From the NCBI GenBank assembly GCA_018398805.1, contig JAGFBZ010001170.1, positions 1,141,001-1,205,000 on the forward strand: a stretch of 64,000 nt of DNA. Reading direction: 5' to 3'. The stretch comes from Hirundichthys speculiger (lineage: Eukaryota; Chordata; Actinopteri; Beloniformes; Exocoetidae). Of this stretch, positions 44,801-51,820 are shown piece after piece; the first letter of the stretch is position 1; every line of letters begins with the position of its first letter. The notes below the pieces were generated by a model. That model was not told the DNA's origin. It did no database searches and worked only from the letters and a program-made list of their open reading frames with translations. The position numbers were made by a program, and so were the translations under genes.

Positions 44801-46673
44801 AGTTCTGCCACTTTGAAAGGCAGTGGGACAGATCTGACACCTCCATCCACCAGGCCTTGATCAGCAGCATCCCCCCCCCACCCCCCCTCATCCTCTGACT
44901 CTCCGGTGACCTCTGTCGAGTCCTTCAGCTTCCCGGGCACCACCACCACCCAGGAGCTCAAGTCGAGCGTGATTCTGCCAAAGCAGTCGCTTGCAGTTTA
45001 AGAGACATTTTGCTTTGTGTTTTCTAAACAATAAACAAGCTTTGGTATCATCTCGTGACTTCAGTTTAAACGGCTGTCGTTCAGGCCAGAGGAAAACTAC
45101 TGAGGGGAGAAACTCACTTGACACGGATCAGCAGTCTGAACCTGATGATGCAGAGGAAAAAAATGTAGCTAGTGTACATGTAAGAAACTCTATTATATAT
45201 TATACATCAAGTATGTAACTGATTTGAAACTCGGCAGATTTCTTGCTAATTCATGTCAGCTCAGTTAACTATTTTTAATTCAGTCTCTCACTGACAAGAA
45301 ATCTAAAGTAAAAGTTCTGGGAAAAATTTCCTTTTTTAAATGTTGATATAATTAACATCTGGGGCTTGTAATTATCCTGAATAGCCTTTGGGTCTTCTAG
45401 AAGACCCAAACTAGACCCCACAGTGAGGCATCCTTTTCTTTATTGCAACCTGCAGCTGTGGAACATCCTGAAGACCTGAGGGCAGCAGAGTTTTTATTTT
45501 TTCAAAAGCCTGACTTTTAATTTAATCTTGGTTATTTATTTTTTTCTTTTTAATCCATGAATTTTAGCCAGTTTTACTTCTTATATCTGTGTTTATTTTT
45601 GTAATACTGTTGAGACTTTCTCTGGGAGTGATGAGGATGGATGGGATTAAGAATGAGCACATCAGAGGAACAACAACAGTTAGTACGTCTTAGAGATAAA
45701 GTAAGAGAGGCTAGATTGAGATGGTTTGGACACATGAAGAGGAGGGATGGTGGATACAGTAGCAGAAGGATGCCAGATGGGAGAAAAAGGAGACGACCAA
45801 GGAGATCTGTGAATGTAGTGAAAGAGGATGTGCAGTTGGTTTGTGTGACAGAGGAAGATGCAGAAGACAGAAGAGGACTGAAACGGGTTGTAGTGACCCC
45901 TAAAGGGAAGAATCGAAAGATAATTTATTTCTATCAAATTGTCTTAATAACCAACACAGTTTATTTAAATATAAACCATAATTTTGATTTCATTTTATGT
46001 TCTTTGTGTTTATTGTATAATGGTAACCTAGTTAGGATGTTGAGTTCTCTACAAGAAATCCAAGGACTTTGCTTGTTCCCCCAATAATTCAGTCTCTCCC
46101 TTGAGCTGGGTGTAATAGAGGGGAAATGCATAAAGATGGATGGTGTTGGGACTGAAAGATGACAAAACTGTCTTTTTAATGTTCATGTCTCGCCAGCAGA
46201 ATGAAGAAGGCTACAGTCTGAAGAATGTTGACCCAGAGAGAAGGGGAGAAAAGTTTTTAAAGAGAAAAGTCAAAGGGAAGGCAGAGAGATGAGGCAGGCT
46301 GACAACTAGTCTAACTAGTCTAATATGGTCAAATATAACATGCAGTTCTCAGGAGGTCAGGTTACCAGGCTACCTTTGATGCGCTGGTAACCCACACATA
46401 ATGTTGGTGGTTTATGTGATGATGCTGACGCAGTTCTGAAGTTAACTGATCAGAATGATGGATGAGCTCATGTTTCTGTGTTGCTGTGTCTCCAGGAACT
46501 GTGGTAACGTGTTCTGTAAAGACTGTTGTCACCTGAAGCTGCCCATCCCAGACCAGCAGCTGTACGACCCGGTGTTGGTGTGCAACACCTGCCACGACCT
46601 GCTCCTGGAGTCTCGCACCCGTGAGATCCGCAGCCAGCAGCTGAAGAAGGCCATCGCCACGGCGTCCAGCTGA
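6481..46673 (+). CDS. mtmr4: mtmr4, myotubularin-related protein 4 (whole gene, spliced)
   Basis: Predicted lipid 3-phosphatase acting on PtdIns3P and PtdIns(3,5)P2 at endosomes. The coding exons are 6481-6525, 21743-21832, 28825-28941, 30528-30610, 33386-33552, 33657-33753, 35337-35450, 35547-35737, 38306-38434, 38714-38825, 39352-39547, 39709-39894, 40197-40367, 40632-40786, 40980-41673, 41747-42421, 42520-42630, 42759-42847 and 46496-46673. All junctions keep phase, giving about 1199 residues, close to the usual length of about 1195. Domains in order are PH-GRAM (about residues 30-150), myotubularin phosphatase (about 165-580) with Cys421 and Arg427 of CSDGWDR, a Ser/Pro-rich linker, a coiled coil (about 1022-1057) and FYVE (about 1112-1185), ending in ATASS. 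MTMR4 is favoured over MTMR3 because of the N-terminal [10 protein letters not shown] and YLDDDGLP segments. The start exon and the 41674-41746 intron are the least certain parts. Confidence 0.93.
6526..8028. other. mtmr4 intron 1, first part
   Basis: AT-rich sequence with T-runs at 7157-7187 and an A-run at 7340-7350. No coding or repeat family recognised. Confidence 0.5.
8029..8400. repeat. Dispersed fish repeat (acctccgcc ... cctccttggcgga ends)
   Basis: The block starts at cacagacctccgccaagtgc and ends at cctccttggcggaag. The end motifs are inverted (cctccgcc / ggcggaag). The interior (aaaatttcatcaaaatccat, acagacagataaacgccgg) matches a family I know as very common in fish genomes. It is non-coding, and its class is uncertain. 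Confidence 0.6.
8401..13380. other. mtmr4 intron 1, no gene recognised
   Basis: AT-rich intronic DNA. A T-run lies at 9099-9134, a further T-rich run at 10433-10450, and a G-rich stretch at 11110-11132. No conserved exon or transposon protein was recognised. Confidence 0.5.
13385..14110 (+). mobile_element. L2-like LINE relic, reverse transcriptase C-terminal part
   Basis: Frames read [15 protein letters not shown], then [12 protein letters not shown], then [20 protein letters not shown] and [20 protein letters not shown] with QAPLL and [15 protein letters not shown]. These are the familiar terminal motifs of fish L2-type LINEs. Frameshifts and stops show decay. The homologous region is present in the opposite orientation at 36.9-37.7 kb. 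Confidence 0.75.
14238..14402 (+). repeat. Fish dispersed repeat, SINE-like
   Basis: It contains the common fish module gtgcagtggttagcattgac followed by tttgcatgttctccctgtg. The copy is diverged and truncated. Confidence 0.55.
14410..14562 (-). mobile_element. CR1/Rex-like LINE fragment
   Basis: The minus strand reads [20 protein letters not shown] followed by [11 protein letters not shown], a conserved segment near the C-terminus of CR1/Rex-type reverse transcriptases. Only about 50 codons remain. Confidence 0.6.
14563..18890. other. mtmr4 intron 1, no gene recognised
   Basis: AT-rich intronic DNA. ATTT repeats lie at 17230-17250, and T-runs lie at 18080-18165. A mildly GC-rich segment at 16310-16530 is open on both strands but matches nothing known to me. 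Confidence 0.5.
18895..19165 (+). repeat. Fish dispersed repeat tail
   Basis: The modules ttgaagtgtcctcagccagg, acatttgaacccacattgc and tgaacgaataaatgagaaac are diverged versions of a common fish repeat whose copies end in a gcgctatataag-like tail. Confidence 0.5.
19200..20277 (+). mobile_element. CR1/Rex-like LINE relic, 3' half
   Basis: Fragments read [42 protein letters not shown] and WFGNSIV, in different frames. They are the palm, thumb and C-terminal motifs of a fish CR1/Rex-type reverse transcriptase. The relic ends with acaataaactccacttgact, a typical 3' end. Many stops and frameshifts are present. Confidence 0.75.
20285..20930 (+). mobile_element. Tc1-like transposase relic
   Basis: Broken frames read [25 protein letters not shown] and [10 protein letters not shown] with EEGDLPG. 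They correspond to the catalytic core of a Tc1-like fish transposon, around the second Asp region. Frames are interrupted throughout, and terminal repeats were not located. Confidence 0.6.
20931..21742. other. mtmr4 intron 1, final part
   Basis: It holds a T-run at 20980-21006 and T/A-rich stretches at 21368-21382 and 21597-21645. A short piece near 20942-20975 (ggtttggcttaaaggttttt) resembles the 3' UTR of the L2-like LINE. The acceptor of exon 2 closes the stretch. Confidence 0.5.
21743..21832 (+). CDS. mtmr4: mtmr4 exon 2
   Basis: It encodes 30 residues from [10 protein letters not shown] to KEDENLQ, the typical MTMR4 N-terminus before the PH-GRAM fold. It is flanked by an acceptor (cataccag) and a donor (gtgagc), and both ends are phase 0. 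Confidence 0.93.
21833..23160. other. mtmr4 intron 2, first part
   Basis: AT-rich, with no gene or repeat family recognised. Confidence 0.5.
23161..25020 (-). mobile_element. CR1/Rex-like LINE, long degenerate copy
   Basis: Minus-strand frames give [20 protein letters not shown], then [66 protein letters not shown] and [17 protein letters not shown]. These are, in order, the linker, fingers, palm and C-terminal motifs of a CR1/Rex-type reverse transcriptase. The catalytic FADD box is missing (TAATAKD follows IWYT instead). The 3' tail at 23161-23200 is the familiar aataaagttgattctgattc tail. The copy is 5'-truncated, with several frameshifts. Confidence 0.85.
25021..25386. other. mtmr4 intron 2, unassigned
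   Basis: It lies between the LINE and the TIR element. The block 25080-25380 resembles degraded Tc1-type coding DNA ([20 protein letters not shown] has no clear match), and nothing is supportable. Confidence 0.3.
25387..25640. mobile_element. hAT-like MITE
   Basis: A 254-bp segment bounded by aggggtgtaa and its inverse ttacacccct. Its interior is AT-rich, non-coding and full of inverted attgat/atcaat words. The flanks tttccacc and tatccact are an imperfect 8-bp direct repeat, as expected of an old hAT insertion. Confidence 0.6.
25641..27880. other. mtmr4 intron 2, no gene recognised
   Basis: A short (AT)n run lies at 25852-25866. The rest is ordinary AT-rich intron without recognisable exons. 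Confidence 0.5.
27950..28320 (-). mobile_element. LINE-type fragment (reverse transcriptase 3' end)
   Basis: The minus strand reads ENELR, then [14 protein letters not shown] and [20 protein letters not shown] with GRLRTCLD. This is a diverged version of the common fish segment encoding the C-terminus of a non-LTR reverse transcriptase (xxVAGLxxxD ... LGHLVRMPPxxxP ... RGRPR). Confidence 0.5.
28825..28941 (+). CDS. mtmr4: mtmr4 exon 3 (PH-GRAM domain)
   Basis: It encodes 39 residues starting [15 protein letters not shown] and ending KFKDSVIN, which form the first strands of the PH-GRAM phosphoinositide-binding domain. The acceptor is ttcag and the donor gtgagc, and both ends are phase 0. Confidence 0.95.
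28942..30527. other. mtmr4 intron 3
   Basis: It contains a pyrimidine-rich block at 29790-29926 leading to the candidate micro-exon at 29928, and short C-runs at 29980 and 30132. A 142-codon open frame on the minus strand (29735-29307) has no homology that I recognise. Confidence 0.45.
29928..29957 (+). CDS. Candidate alternative 30-nt micro-exon of mtmr4
   Basis: A long pyrimidine tract (about 29870-29926) ending gttttag precedes a 30-nt open segment ([10 protein letters not shown]) and a near-consensus donor, gtgagt. Both flanking exon ends are phase 0, so inclusion would add 10 residues without changing frame, inside the PH-GRAM domain between SVIN and VPLR. Human MTMR4 as I know it lacks this insertion. 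It may be an alternative exon or chance, and it is not counted in the 1199 residues. Confidence 0.35.
30528..30610 (+). CDS. mtmr4: mtmr4 exon 4 (PH-GRAM domain)
   Basis: It encodes [18 protein letters not shown] and continues to KVVR, in the PH-GRAM domain. The acceptor is ccctacag and the donor gtaaga. The final Arg codon is split (cg|a) with the next exon. Confidence 0.95.
31390..31552 (-). repeat. tRNA-derived SINE
   Basis: On the minus strand a box-A-like tggcacagtggtaatggcgg is followed about 45 bases later by a box-B-like gggttcgactcct, then a GC-rich body. That is the layout of an internal RNA polymerase III promoter. The spacing and the absence of a tRNA cloverleaf end argue for a SINE, not a functional tRNA. 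Confidence 0.6.
32410..32520 (-). repeat. L2-like LINE 3' tail, solo copy
   Basis: An antisense copy of the tail found at 2985-3104. It begins caattcattttaatttaacc and includes cagagacccagagcatgacc and the gagcaaata end. Confidence 0.65.
33386..33552 (+). CDS. mtmr4: mtmr4 exon 5
   Basis: It encodes [31 protein letters not shown] and HLCRP, the end of the PH-GRAM domain and the linker into the phosphatase. The junction with exon 6 splits the Gly codon g|gt. The donor is gttcac, a weak but usable site. Confidence 0.94.
33657..33753 (+). CDS. mtmr4: mtmr4 exon 6
   Basis: It encodes [17 protein letters not shown] followed by [13 protein letters not shown], the entry into the phosphatase domain. 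The acceptor is gtgcag and the donor gtatgt. The Lys codon is split aa|g. Confidence 0.95.
33754..35336. other. mtmr4 intron 6
   Basis: AT-rich, with the long CT tract at 34904-35154. Nothing else recognised. Confidence 0.5.
34904..35154. repeat. (CT)n microsatellite, about 250 bp
   Basis: An almost pure CT/TC run with occasional GT and GC interruptions in a quasi-periodic higher-order pattern (ctgtctcgctctct repeats). Open frames through it (Ser-Leu or Arg-Glu repeats) are artefacts. Confidence 0.97.
35337..35450 (+). CDS. mtmr4: mtmr4 exon 7 (phosphatase domain)
   Basis: It encodes [20 protein letters not shown] and then [14 protein letters not shown], a hallmark stretch of the myotubularin family. 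The acceptor is ctccag and the donor gtaggc. Confidence 0.96.
35547..35737 (+). CDS. mtmr4: mtmr4 exon 8 (phosphatase domain)
   Basis: It encodes [20 protein letters not shown] and [13 protein letters not shown], conserved in MTMR3 and MTMR4. A short Ser/Asp-rich loop (APDSSDSDF) follows. The donor is gtaaag, and the last codon is split g|ac (Asp). Confidence 0.96.
35771..35818. repeat. (ATCT)n microsatellite
   Basis: Twelve near-perfect tandem copies of ATCT just inside mtmr4 intron 8. Confidence 0.97.
35958..36120. mobile_element. 163-bp TIR element nested in the L2-like tail
   Basis: It is flanked by perfect 12-bp direct repeats gacccagagcat (35946-35957 and 36121-36132), and removing one copy restores the normal L2 tail. 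The ends are inverted and imperfect: agtgcgaattac and, read from the other end, agtgcaaattat. The interior has C-runs, G-runs and two copies of ttcgacccccctaaag. No coding capacity. Confidence 0.7.
37106..37210. mobile_element. hAT-type non-autonomous fragment nested in LINE
   Basis: It starts caggggtgggcaatcccagt and contains aacacacctgattcaaatga, the 5' half of a fish hAT-type repeat. The LINE sequence resumes afterwards, with some loss at the junction. Confidence 0.6.
37716..38305. other. mtmr4 intron 8, remainder
   Basis: AT-rich, with nothing recognised before the exon 9 acceptor. Confidence 0.5.
38306..38434 (+). CDS. mtmr4: mtmr4 exon 9 (phosphatase domain)
   Basis: It encodes [18 protein letters not shown] and then [20 protein letters not shown], a strongly conserved myotubularin segment. 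The acceptor is ctcctcag. The donor is gtttgt, which is weak at +3. Confidence 0.95.
38714..38825 (+). CDS. mtmr4: mtmr4 exon 10 (phosphatase domain)
   Basis: It encodes [20 protein letters not shown] and [17 protein letters not shown], upstream of the active site. The acceptor is gtttag and the donor gtaagt. The Asn codon is split aa|t. Confidence 0.96.
39352..39547 (+). CDS. mtmr4: mtmr4 exon 11 (active site)
   Basis: It encodes [20 protein letters not shown] and the P-loop [18 protein letters not shown]. The nucleophile is Cys421 and the phosphate-binding residue Arg427 in the 15-residue-start numbering. This matches human Cys407 once the 14 extra N-terminal residues are removed. All CX5R residues are intact, so the enzyme should be catalytically active. 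Confidence 0.97.
39709..39894 (+). CDS. mtmr4: mtmr4 exon 12 (phosphatase domain)
   Basis: It encodes 62 residues, [20 protein letters not shown] through [13 protein letters not shown], including the CGHQEN segment. The acceptor is tcaatag and the donor gtgagg, both phase 0. Confidence 0.97.
40197..40367 (+). CDS. mtmr4: mtmr4 exon 13 (end of phosphatase domain)
   Basis: It encodes 57 residues, [20 protein letters not shown] through [15 protein letters not shown]. The acceptor is catgcag and the donor gtaccg, both phase 0. Confidence 0.96.
40632..40786 (+). CDS. mtmr4: mtmr4 exon 14
   Basis: It encodes [20 protein letters not shown] and a Pro/Cys-rich stretch ending in SLDR. This is the end of the phosphatase domain and the start of the linker. 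The acceptor is tctcccag and the donor gtatgt, with a split Arg codon ag|a. Confidence 0.96.
40980..41673 (+). CDS. mtmr4: mtmr4 exon 15 (Ser/Pro-rich linker, first part)
   Basis: It begins [17 protein letters not shown] and [16 protein letters not shown], both diagnostic of MTMR4, and continues as a low-complexity Ser/Thr/Pro linker of the kind phosphorylated in MTMR3 and MTMR4. The reading frame stops at 41707-41709 (tga), and the homologous sequence resumes downstream in another frame. A donor after Ala (gca|gtaact) at 41673/41674 would end the exon in phase 0 before that stop. If that donor is not used, the protein loses its coiled coil and FYVE finger. Confidence 0.85.
41674..41746 (+). 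other. Candidate 73-bp mini-intron in mtmr4 (or a frameshift)
   Basis: The segment starts gtaact and ends caccctcag after a pyrimidine-rich stretch. Removing it joins two phase-0 ends, eliminates the stop at 41707-41709 and restores the downstream frame. A 55-bp variant ending at ttgcag (41728) would also keep phase. The alternative reading is a single extra base near 41704-41710. The length is typical of very short teleost introns. Confidence 0.5.
41747..42421 (+). CDS. mtmr4: mtmr4 exon 16 (linker and coiled coil)
   Basis: It encodes 225 residues, including [17 protein letters not shown], the conserved [12 protein letters not shown] and the coiled coil [20 protein letters not shown], ending DIDYEDDI. 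The donor is gtaagt at phase 0. Homology to MTMR4 shows this is coding even though it lies in a different frame from exon 15. Confidence 0.9.
42520..42630 (+). CDS. mtmr4: mtmr4 exon 17
   Basis: It encodes 37 acidic residues, [20 protein letters not shown] to [11 protein letters not shown], the spacer between coiled coil and FYVE. The acceptor is ggttcag and the donor gtcagc, which is non-standard at +3. Both ends are phase 0. Confidence 0.93.
42759..42847 (+). CDS. mtmr4: mtmr4 exon 18 (FYVE finger, first half)
   Basis: It encodes [20 protein letters not shown] and MAKRRHHCR. It holds the WxxD element, the first zinc cysteines and the R(R/K)HHCR PtdIns3P-binding motif. The donor is gtgagg, and the Arg codon is split ag|g. 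Confidence 0.96.
43352..43703. repeat. (TTTC)n polypyrimidine tract, about 350 bp
   Basis: Nearly uninterrupted T/C on the + strand with irregular TTTC and TTC units. Open frames through it (Phe/Ser/Leu repeats) are artefacts. Confidence 0.97.
44726..44887. repeat. C-rich runs
   Basis: Two clusters of long C-runs separated by ordinary sequence. The intervening and following bases on the + strand ([20 protein letters not shown] and [16 protein letters not shown]) faintly resemble a non-LTR reverse transcriptase, but the match is too weak for a firm call. Confidence 0.55.
45610..45922 (+). mobile_element. Non-LTR retrotransposon C-terminal fragment
   Basis: The frame reads [20 protein letters not shown], then [18 protein letters not shown] and [16 protein letters not shown]. 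This is the familiar LRWFGHVxRR ... RRMxxxxxxGRRxRGRP terminal block of fish LINE reverse transcriptases. Only the end of the protein survives. Confidence 0.7.
46496..46673 (+). CDS. mtmr4: mtmr4 exon 19 (FYVE finger second half, C-terminus)
   Basis: It encodes [20 protein letters not shown], then [16 protein letters not shown] and the C-terminus [10 protein letters not shown] before tga. It supplies the remaining zinc-binding cysteines of the FYVE finger. The acceptor is tctccag. A 3.6-kb intron separates the two halves of the finger. Confidence 0.97.
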
Positions 46674-48250
46674 GAGAAGCGCAGTGTAGCGTGACCCGCC
46701 TCTGCTCTGTCCTGCTCCTTTTGGACCGATGGGCCGAGCTCTCTGTTGCAACCTCAACCTGCTGTTGTTTTAGCCGCGGGGGCGAGTGACGAGGAGGATT
46801 TGTTTCCCTTTGGGAGGCTCGGTCTTGGAACGGAGATGCATTGAGACTGGATGATGGTGGTGTGAGTTGGAAGCGTGTTAGCAGGTGGTGGTGGTGGGTC
46901 GGTTCCCGCTGAACAAACCCGTCGTGTTCAAAGACATTTTTCAGCCTGGAGCGCTCCATGCGGCTGAGTCCTCTAACGGCACCCTACCTGAGACACATCT
47001 CCAACCTGTCCACCCACCTTCAGCCCCAAACACCTGCATCCTCCCGACAGATGCTGTCTCACACTTCAGAGGACAATCTGTCACCCTACCGTGTGTCGGG
47101 GACTCCAAAGCCTTTACCCGTACTACTCTACTACTAGAGGCTAGAGAAGGATTGCTGCTACAGTATTTAAAAGTCTAATTTTGTATTCTTATTTTGTGCA
47201 CTACTAGCTGTTGTGTATTTGAGGGAACATGAGACCAAACTTGAGCAAAAGGGAGAAATCTGCTGTTTACTTTGCCATTGCATCTTATTTTCTTGCAGCC
47301 TGAATGTAACATGTGCTGGGGTAACTGGATCAAATTTCTGTTCATGTGCATTTGGTGGGTCGTATAAATGTTCATTGCTGCAACGTGTTCTCAAAATTAT
47401 GTGTATGCACAGTCAATGTGGTTCTGTCTTTATCGACGCTTTTCTCCCGTATGGCCATGTTGCAACATTTAGGAGGTTGTGTACGGATCGACCGTGTATT
47501 TGTTTTCTGGGAAGACAACTGAATCAGGGTGGGGTGCGCTGGGTTTCTGTGAGGAGAGCCATTTGAAGGTGCTGTTGGTTTTCTGTGACGTGACTGAGGG
47601 AATCTAATGTTTTGCTAAGTTTATTGTCTTTAAATGGTCCACATAAAGGTGGTTGATCATGTGACTGAAGACTCAGATCAGGAACTGGCAGCACAGTCCG
47701 CATGAGGGGGAAGACTGAAGACGATGCTTGGATAATTTTTTTTTTCCTTTTAACCCCTAATTTAGGGGATTCACATACAGAATCCCCCTTTTAGAAAAAA
47801 AAAAAGAGGGAGGGGAAAAAAGTGTCTGGGTCTCCTGGCTGTTCCTTAAGACAATAGTGCCATATTAAGTTTTGTCTATTTCTGAAGCCTTTTTCGTTCT
47901 ATGGACAGCAGCAGGTTTCTGATTGGCCACATCTGTGTACATTTTAATGATGCAGATATTTAGCTGCTTAACTAAAGATTACTAGATGGTGGAGTTAGAT
48001 CTTGAATGACGGGATTTGGATGTCACTGATTTAGTAAACATTTGAGGTTATCCCTCTGATATTTGGGATGTTTTTGCACGGTTTTGTTGAAGTCAGAATC
48101 TTCAAAAGGAGCTCAGAAATGTAACATACATAGTTATCTGATCTGTAGTGGTGGCTAAAGCCTGTCACTTAATGAATAATTGTCGTAAAGAAATGCACTG
48201 TACAAGTTAAATCCCATGGGTTAAAATAAAAGATTATACCAACGGTATGT
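46674..48250 (+). other. mtmr4: mtmr4 3' UTR
   Basis: The stretch from the stop codon to the first good polyadenylation signal has no other conserved reading frame. It contains a T-rich run at 47739-47749, and AATAAA at 48225-48230 lies about 20 bases before the likely cleavage site. Open frames here show no recognisable protein. Confidence 0.7.
48225..48230 (+). terminator. mtmr4 polyadenylation signal
   Basis: A canonical AATAAA in an A-rich context, about 1.55 kb after the mtmr4 stop codon. It is the first good match with a plausible cleavage region downstream. Confidence 0.6.
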
Positions 48251-48509
48251 TTCCTGTCCTGACATTTTACCTGCAATTCCTTTGGTTTATCGCATCAAGG
48301 GGGTTTAAACATAAATGATAGTGTTATCATGATGCAGAATAAATTAATCCAGAAGTGTTAAAATATTAGGAGACTGTTAAAGATCTGATTTAAAAACTAC
48401 AAGTTGAAATGAATAAATGTAAAGAACTAAAGCAGTTCCACAGATCAAAGCAAATAGATTTTTCCACTGAATAAAGGACCAGTCCAAATGTCAAAATAAC
48501 TTGACTATA

Positions 48510-49170
48510 GCACTTCAATTGTATAAATAAAATGGAATGATTTGCAGATCTCATAAACCTGTATTTTTTTATTTATTTTCACAAATGCTTAAACTGAACC
48601 CCCCCAAAAATGCTCGAAGGCTGATGTTTTCCCCCTCTCTTCTAACACCAGTCCATCTGGGATCAGAGGAAACCAGTTACTGGAGATTTGCTACTCTATG
48701 GTCCCAGGTCTGTTGTATTTGTTCAAATCACAATGTGTCAAATCTCCAGAGGATGTGGCCTCCAAGGTTTCAGAAATAACTTCCAGGTTTCATCTGACCA
48801 CAGGACAGTTTTCCACAGTCCATTTGAAATGAGCTTTGAACCAGAGCAAACAGCGTTTCTAGGTCATGTTCATGACTTCTTTACACGACAGAGCTTTAAC
48901 CTGTATTTGTGGATGATGAAACTGTCCTCTTACATGACGTATGATACAGACCTTCATTCCTGACTAAGATCCCCACCAAGATGTTTTGATCACATGAATC
49001 AAGTTGGGGAGAAGATTCAAAGCTGCAGTTTGAGTATTGGATAGGTGAAACCTGTTTATGATGTTTTTTTCCTTTTTAACTGAGCTTCTTTTACTTCTTT
49101 CCCAAAACATCTGTCTTTTCTGTCTGCAAAAGTGTCCTTTGTCCAACCCTCCTGTAACATTTTCCTCCAT
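48510..49170 (-). mobile_element. Fish DNA transposon relic (Tc1/mariner-like family)
   Basis: It includes atttgcagatctcataaacc near 48540 and ttcatctgaccacaggacag near 48790. Such strings occur in the antisense of high-copy fish Tc1-type elements. The remainder is strongly diverged, and neither terminus is definite. Confidence 0.5.
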
Positions 49171-49589
49171 ATAAAGTGAGATGACAGCTGAAAAATCTTC
49201 AAGAATCGAGAGAAGAAATCCAATTATCTTTTAATTGCCATAACCTTGAACACTGAGGATCTAAACCAACACATACGACTCTAGATTTAATTTGGCAGTA
49301 AAACGAGTGTAGAGTTATGAGTTTATTTGCTTAGTACATGAGAACTGTTATCAAAGCAGATTTTTGAGTTGAAGGTGACTTTAAGTGATGCGGATATGTC
49401 TTCTCTCATCATGGGACCAGTAATGATCCGCCAGCGCTCTTCTTGCAAATGTCCAGCAGATGGCGCCTTTTCATCAAGACAGTCAGCATCTTCTACAAGA
49501 GCAGCTCTCTCAAATCATGAGAGTCAGCCACCAGTTCTCTGGATTGTTCATCCTTGTAGTTGCAGAATAGTCTGGAGTGCATCCGAGCT

Positions 49590-49792
49590 GTCAACAGGCG
49601 AGAGGTGGGGGGGTGGGGGGTCACCCTGGACTGGACACCAGTCCATCACAGAGAGAGAGAGAGGGAGAGGGGGAAAACACACACACAAAAAAACATGCAC
49701 GTTCACACTCACTCCTGAAGAGAACTTACAATCTCCAGTCAACACAGATTGCAGGTTTTTGGACTGTATGTCCGGAGGAAAGCCATGTAGGT
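49590..49792 (+). repeat. Fish dispersed repeat
   Basis: The block ggggtcaccctggactggac, cacagagagagagag, ttcacactcactcctga and tttttggactgt corresponds to a common fish repeat that is often associated with LINE ends. Confidence 0.55.
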
Positions 49793-50165
49793 ATAAAGCA
49801 GAATAAGTAAACTCCTGGGTTGTGAACCTTCCTTTTATGAACCAAACTTACACACATGCTCCCACGCTGTATCAATTTGTCACTTAATTTTGCTTTTAAT
49901 TATGTCTCTTAATTTCTCCCCCTTCTCTGGTAAAGAGAGGCTCAAATTTGTGATGCTTAAAAAATAAAAAACAAAACAGTAACCTGCATTGATTCATTGA
50001 TGGTTTTATAGTCTCTTTGTGTCTCTAAAGGTTACGGTACTGTGCAAAAGTCACAGGCATCCCTGGTCTCGTTGTTTTATCAATGTTCAAATGACATCCA
50101 TATTTATTTTCCCGTCTCTTGAAGATACAAACAGAAAATACAGGAACTTGGCTCTCTTAAACCTA

Positions 50166-50531
50166 CAGTCATGGAAAAAATTATTAGACCACCATTTTTT
50201 CTTCACTTTCTTCTTCATTTTAATACCTGGTACCACTAAATGTCATCATGTGACTAAAACAGACAGAAAAGAAAACACTGAATGCATAAAAGCAGTGTTT
50301 TTGGCAGTACAACACCATAGCTATTGATGTAAAAACTTAAGTGATTTAGGTTATAATCAAGAAAACCATGGAAAATGGTAAGATATCAGCTCTTAAATAA
50401 AACTCTTATGAGCAATCTTTGTGGTAATCGTTATGTTTGTCCAAACAAATGTACCTTTAGTTGTACCAGGCATTAAAATGAACAAGAAACTGAAGAAAAC
50501 AAGGGTGGTCTAATAATTTTTTCCATGACTG
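50166..50531. mobile_element. 366-bp Tc1-like MITE with perfect 28-bp TIRs
   Basis: The left end starts cagtcatggaaaaaattatt (50166) and continues agaccacc. The right end (50504-50531) is its perfect reverse complement over 28 bases. Both sides are flanked by TA (50164-50165 and 50532-50533), the Tc1/mariner target duplication. The interior is AT-rich and non-coding. Confidence 0.9.
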
Positions 50532-51820
50532 TAAGTAGAACCTAAGAAGCTACAGTCTCCTGAAAAAAAAGTCAAATCAATGCTTGGTTCACTCTAAATA
50601 CTAATTTTAGCTTTAAGAGTCATTTTGGTGTGAATGTTATGCAGTTTCATCTTCTATTATCTGGAGTTCAGCTAGTTTGATCTGTGGACAACAGCAGTTA
50701 TTTTACAATGGCCACTAACCGACCAACCCTCATTGGTCCACCTTTAATGATGTCACAGTAGTTTAATAATGAGAGGGAAAACTGATGAATATAGATTATC
50801 TTAAAAACTTTGATTTATATATATATATATAAATATAAGTCATCTATATGGGGGGGAATACCATCACACCCATGTCCAGTTGTTCAGATTGATAAAGTTT
50901 TTTCAGGACACATACTAAGTGGAGATTTTTGGTTGAGAGGTACATCAGCTAAGTCTCAGTCAGCATAATTAATAATTAAGGCTGAACGTTTTCCAGGTGA
51001 ATGAAAGTAAAGGTGACAGCTCCAAAAAGTTCAGGAGAGATGTAAAGAATTTTGAATTATAAAACTTTGTCCTGACTTTTCACTGAGTGCTTTACACTGA
51101 TCTTTTAAACTATTTTTTTTTTTTTAAATAATATACTTTTTATTACTTTGGAACAGTTTAAGAGCTGTGATTTTTCAAAAGAATTTGTAATTATTTTATA
51201 TGTTATGATGCTTCCATGAGGTCGTCACCTTATCATTCCTACCTTCATCCTCCTTAGTCCAGTGTCCCATTTAAAGAATGAAACAAACAGTCCAGTCATT
51301 CACTACTGTAACAATGCCTTTGTTTTATTAAGCACATAACGTTCCTGATATTCAAACGTAGTCTGTCACCTTCACACCAGTCAGAGGACAATCAGATAGA
51401 AGCCTTTGGGAAATTTGTGTGCCAAAATTTCAGATCTGAATTACAAAATAAACTTTTATTAGAGTGAGTGACGTAGAAACCTACTGAATGACTCAAACAT
51501 AGCTTCAGTTGACAGCTGGGTCTCACTCAAAGAGCACGTGCAGCTGTTTAACGACTTTATTTCTTTAAAGGTTCTCTTTCTCCATCATGAATCCTCTAAG
51601 GACCACCCTGATGTACCTGTGGAGCAGTCAGCAGCTCGTGATTAACTCCATCCCCCCCGACTGCCCTGGATCCTCCAGCATGACAGTGATGACTGTGTTA
51701 CTGTCAGCTTCCTCTCACCAGGAGCCCATTGACAGGCACTCCTCCTCATCATCGGGGCACACTTTAATAGAGGGGGAGGGGCCACGCCGTCTTCCCCGCC
51801 GTTGCTTGGTGATAGATAAG

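Larger units (their letters stand above)
42848..46495. other. mtmr4 intron 18, splitting the FYVE finger
   Basis: A 3.6-kb intron holding the TTTC tract at 43352-43703, C-runs at 44729-44760 and 44871-44887, a possible LINE scrap at 44750-45000 and a LINE terminal fragment at 45610-45920. No gene. Confidence 0.6.
48251..51820. other. Intergenic space between mtmr4 and ca4
   Basis: About 3.6 kb containing a DNA-transposon relic (48.5-49.17 kb), a dispersed repeat (49.59-49.79 kb) and a complete TIR element (50.17-50.53 kb). A C-run/T-run region lies at 51110-51125. No independent gene. Confidence 0.6.

Noticed and set aside
44750..45000. Reverse-transcriptase-like peptide between C-runs
   Set aside because: The resemblance ([16 protein letters not shown]) is too short and weak to call a mobile element without a search.
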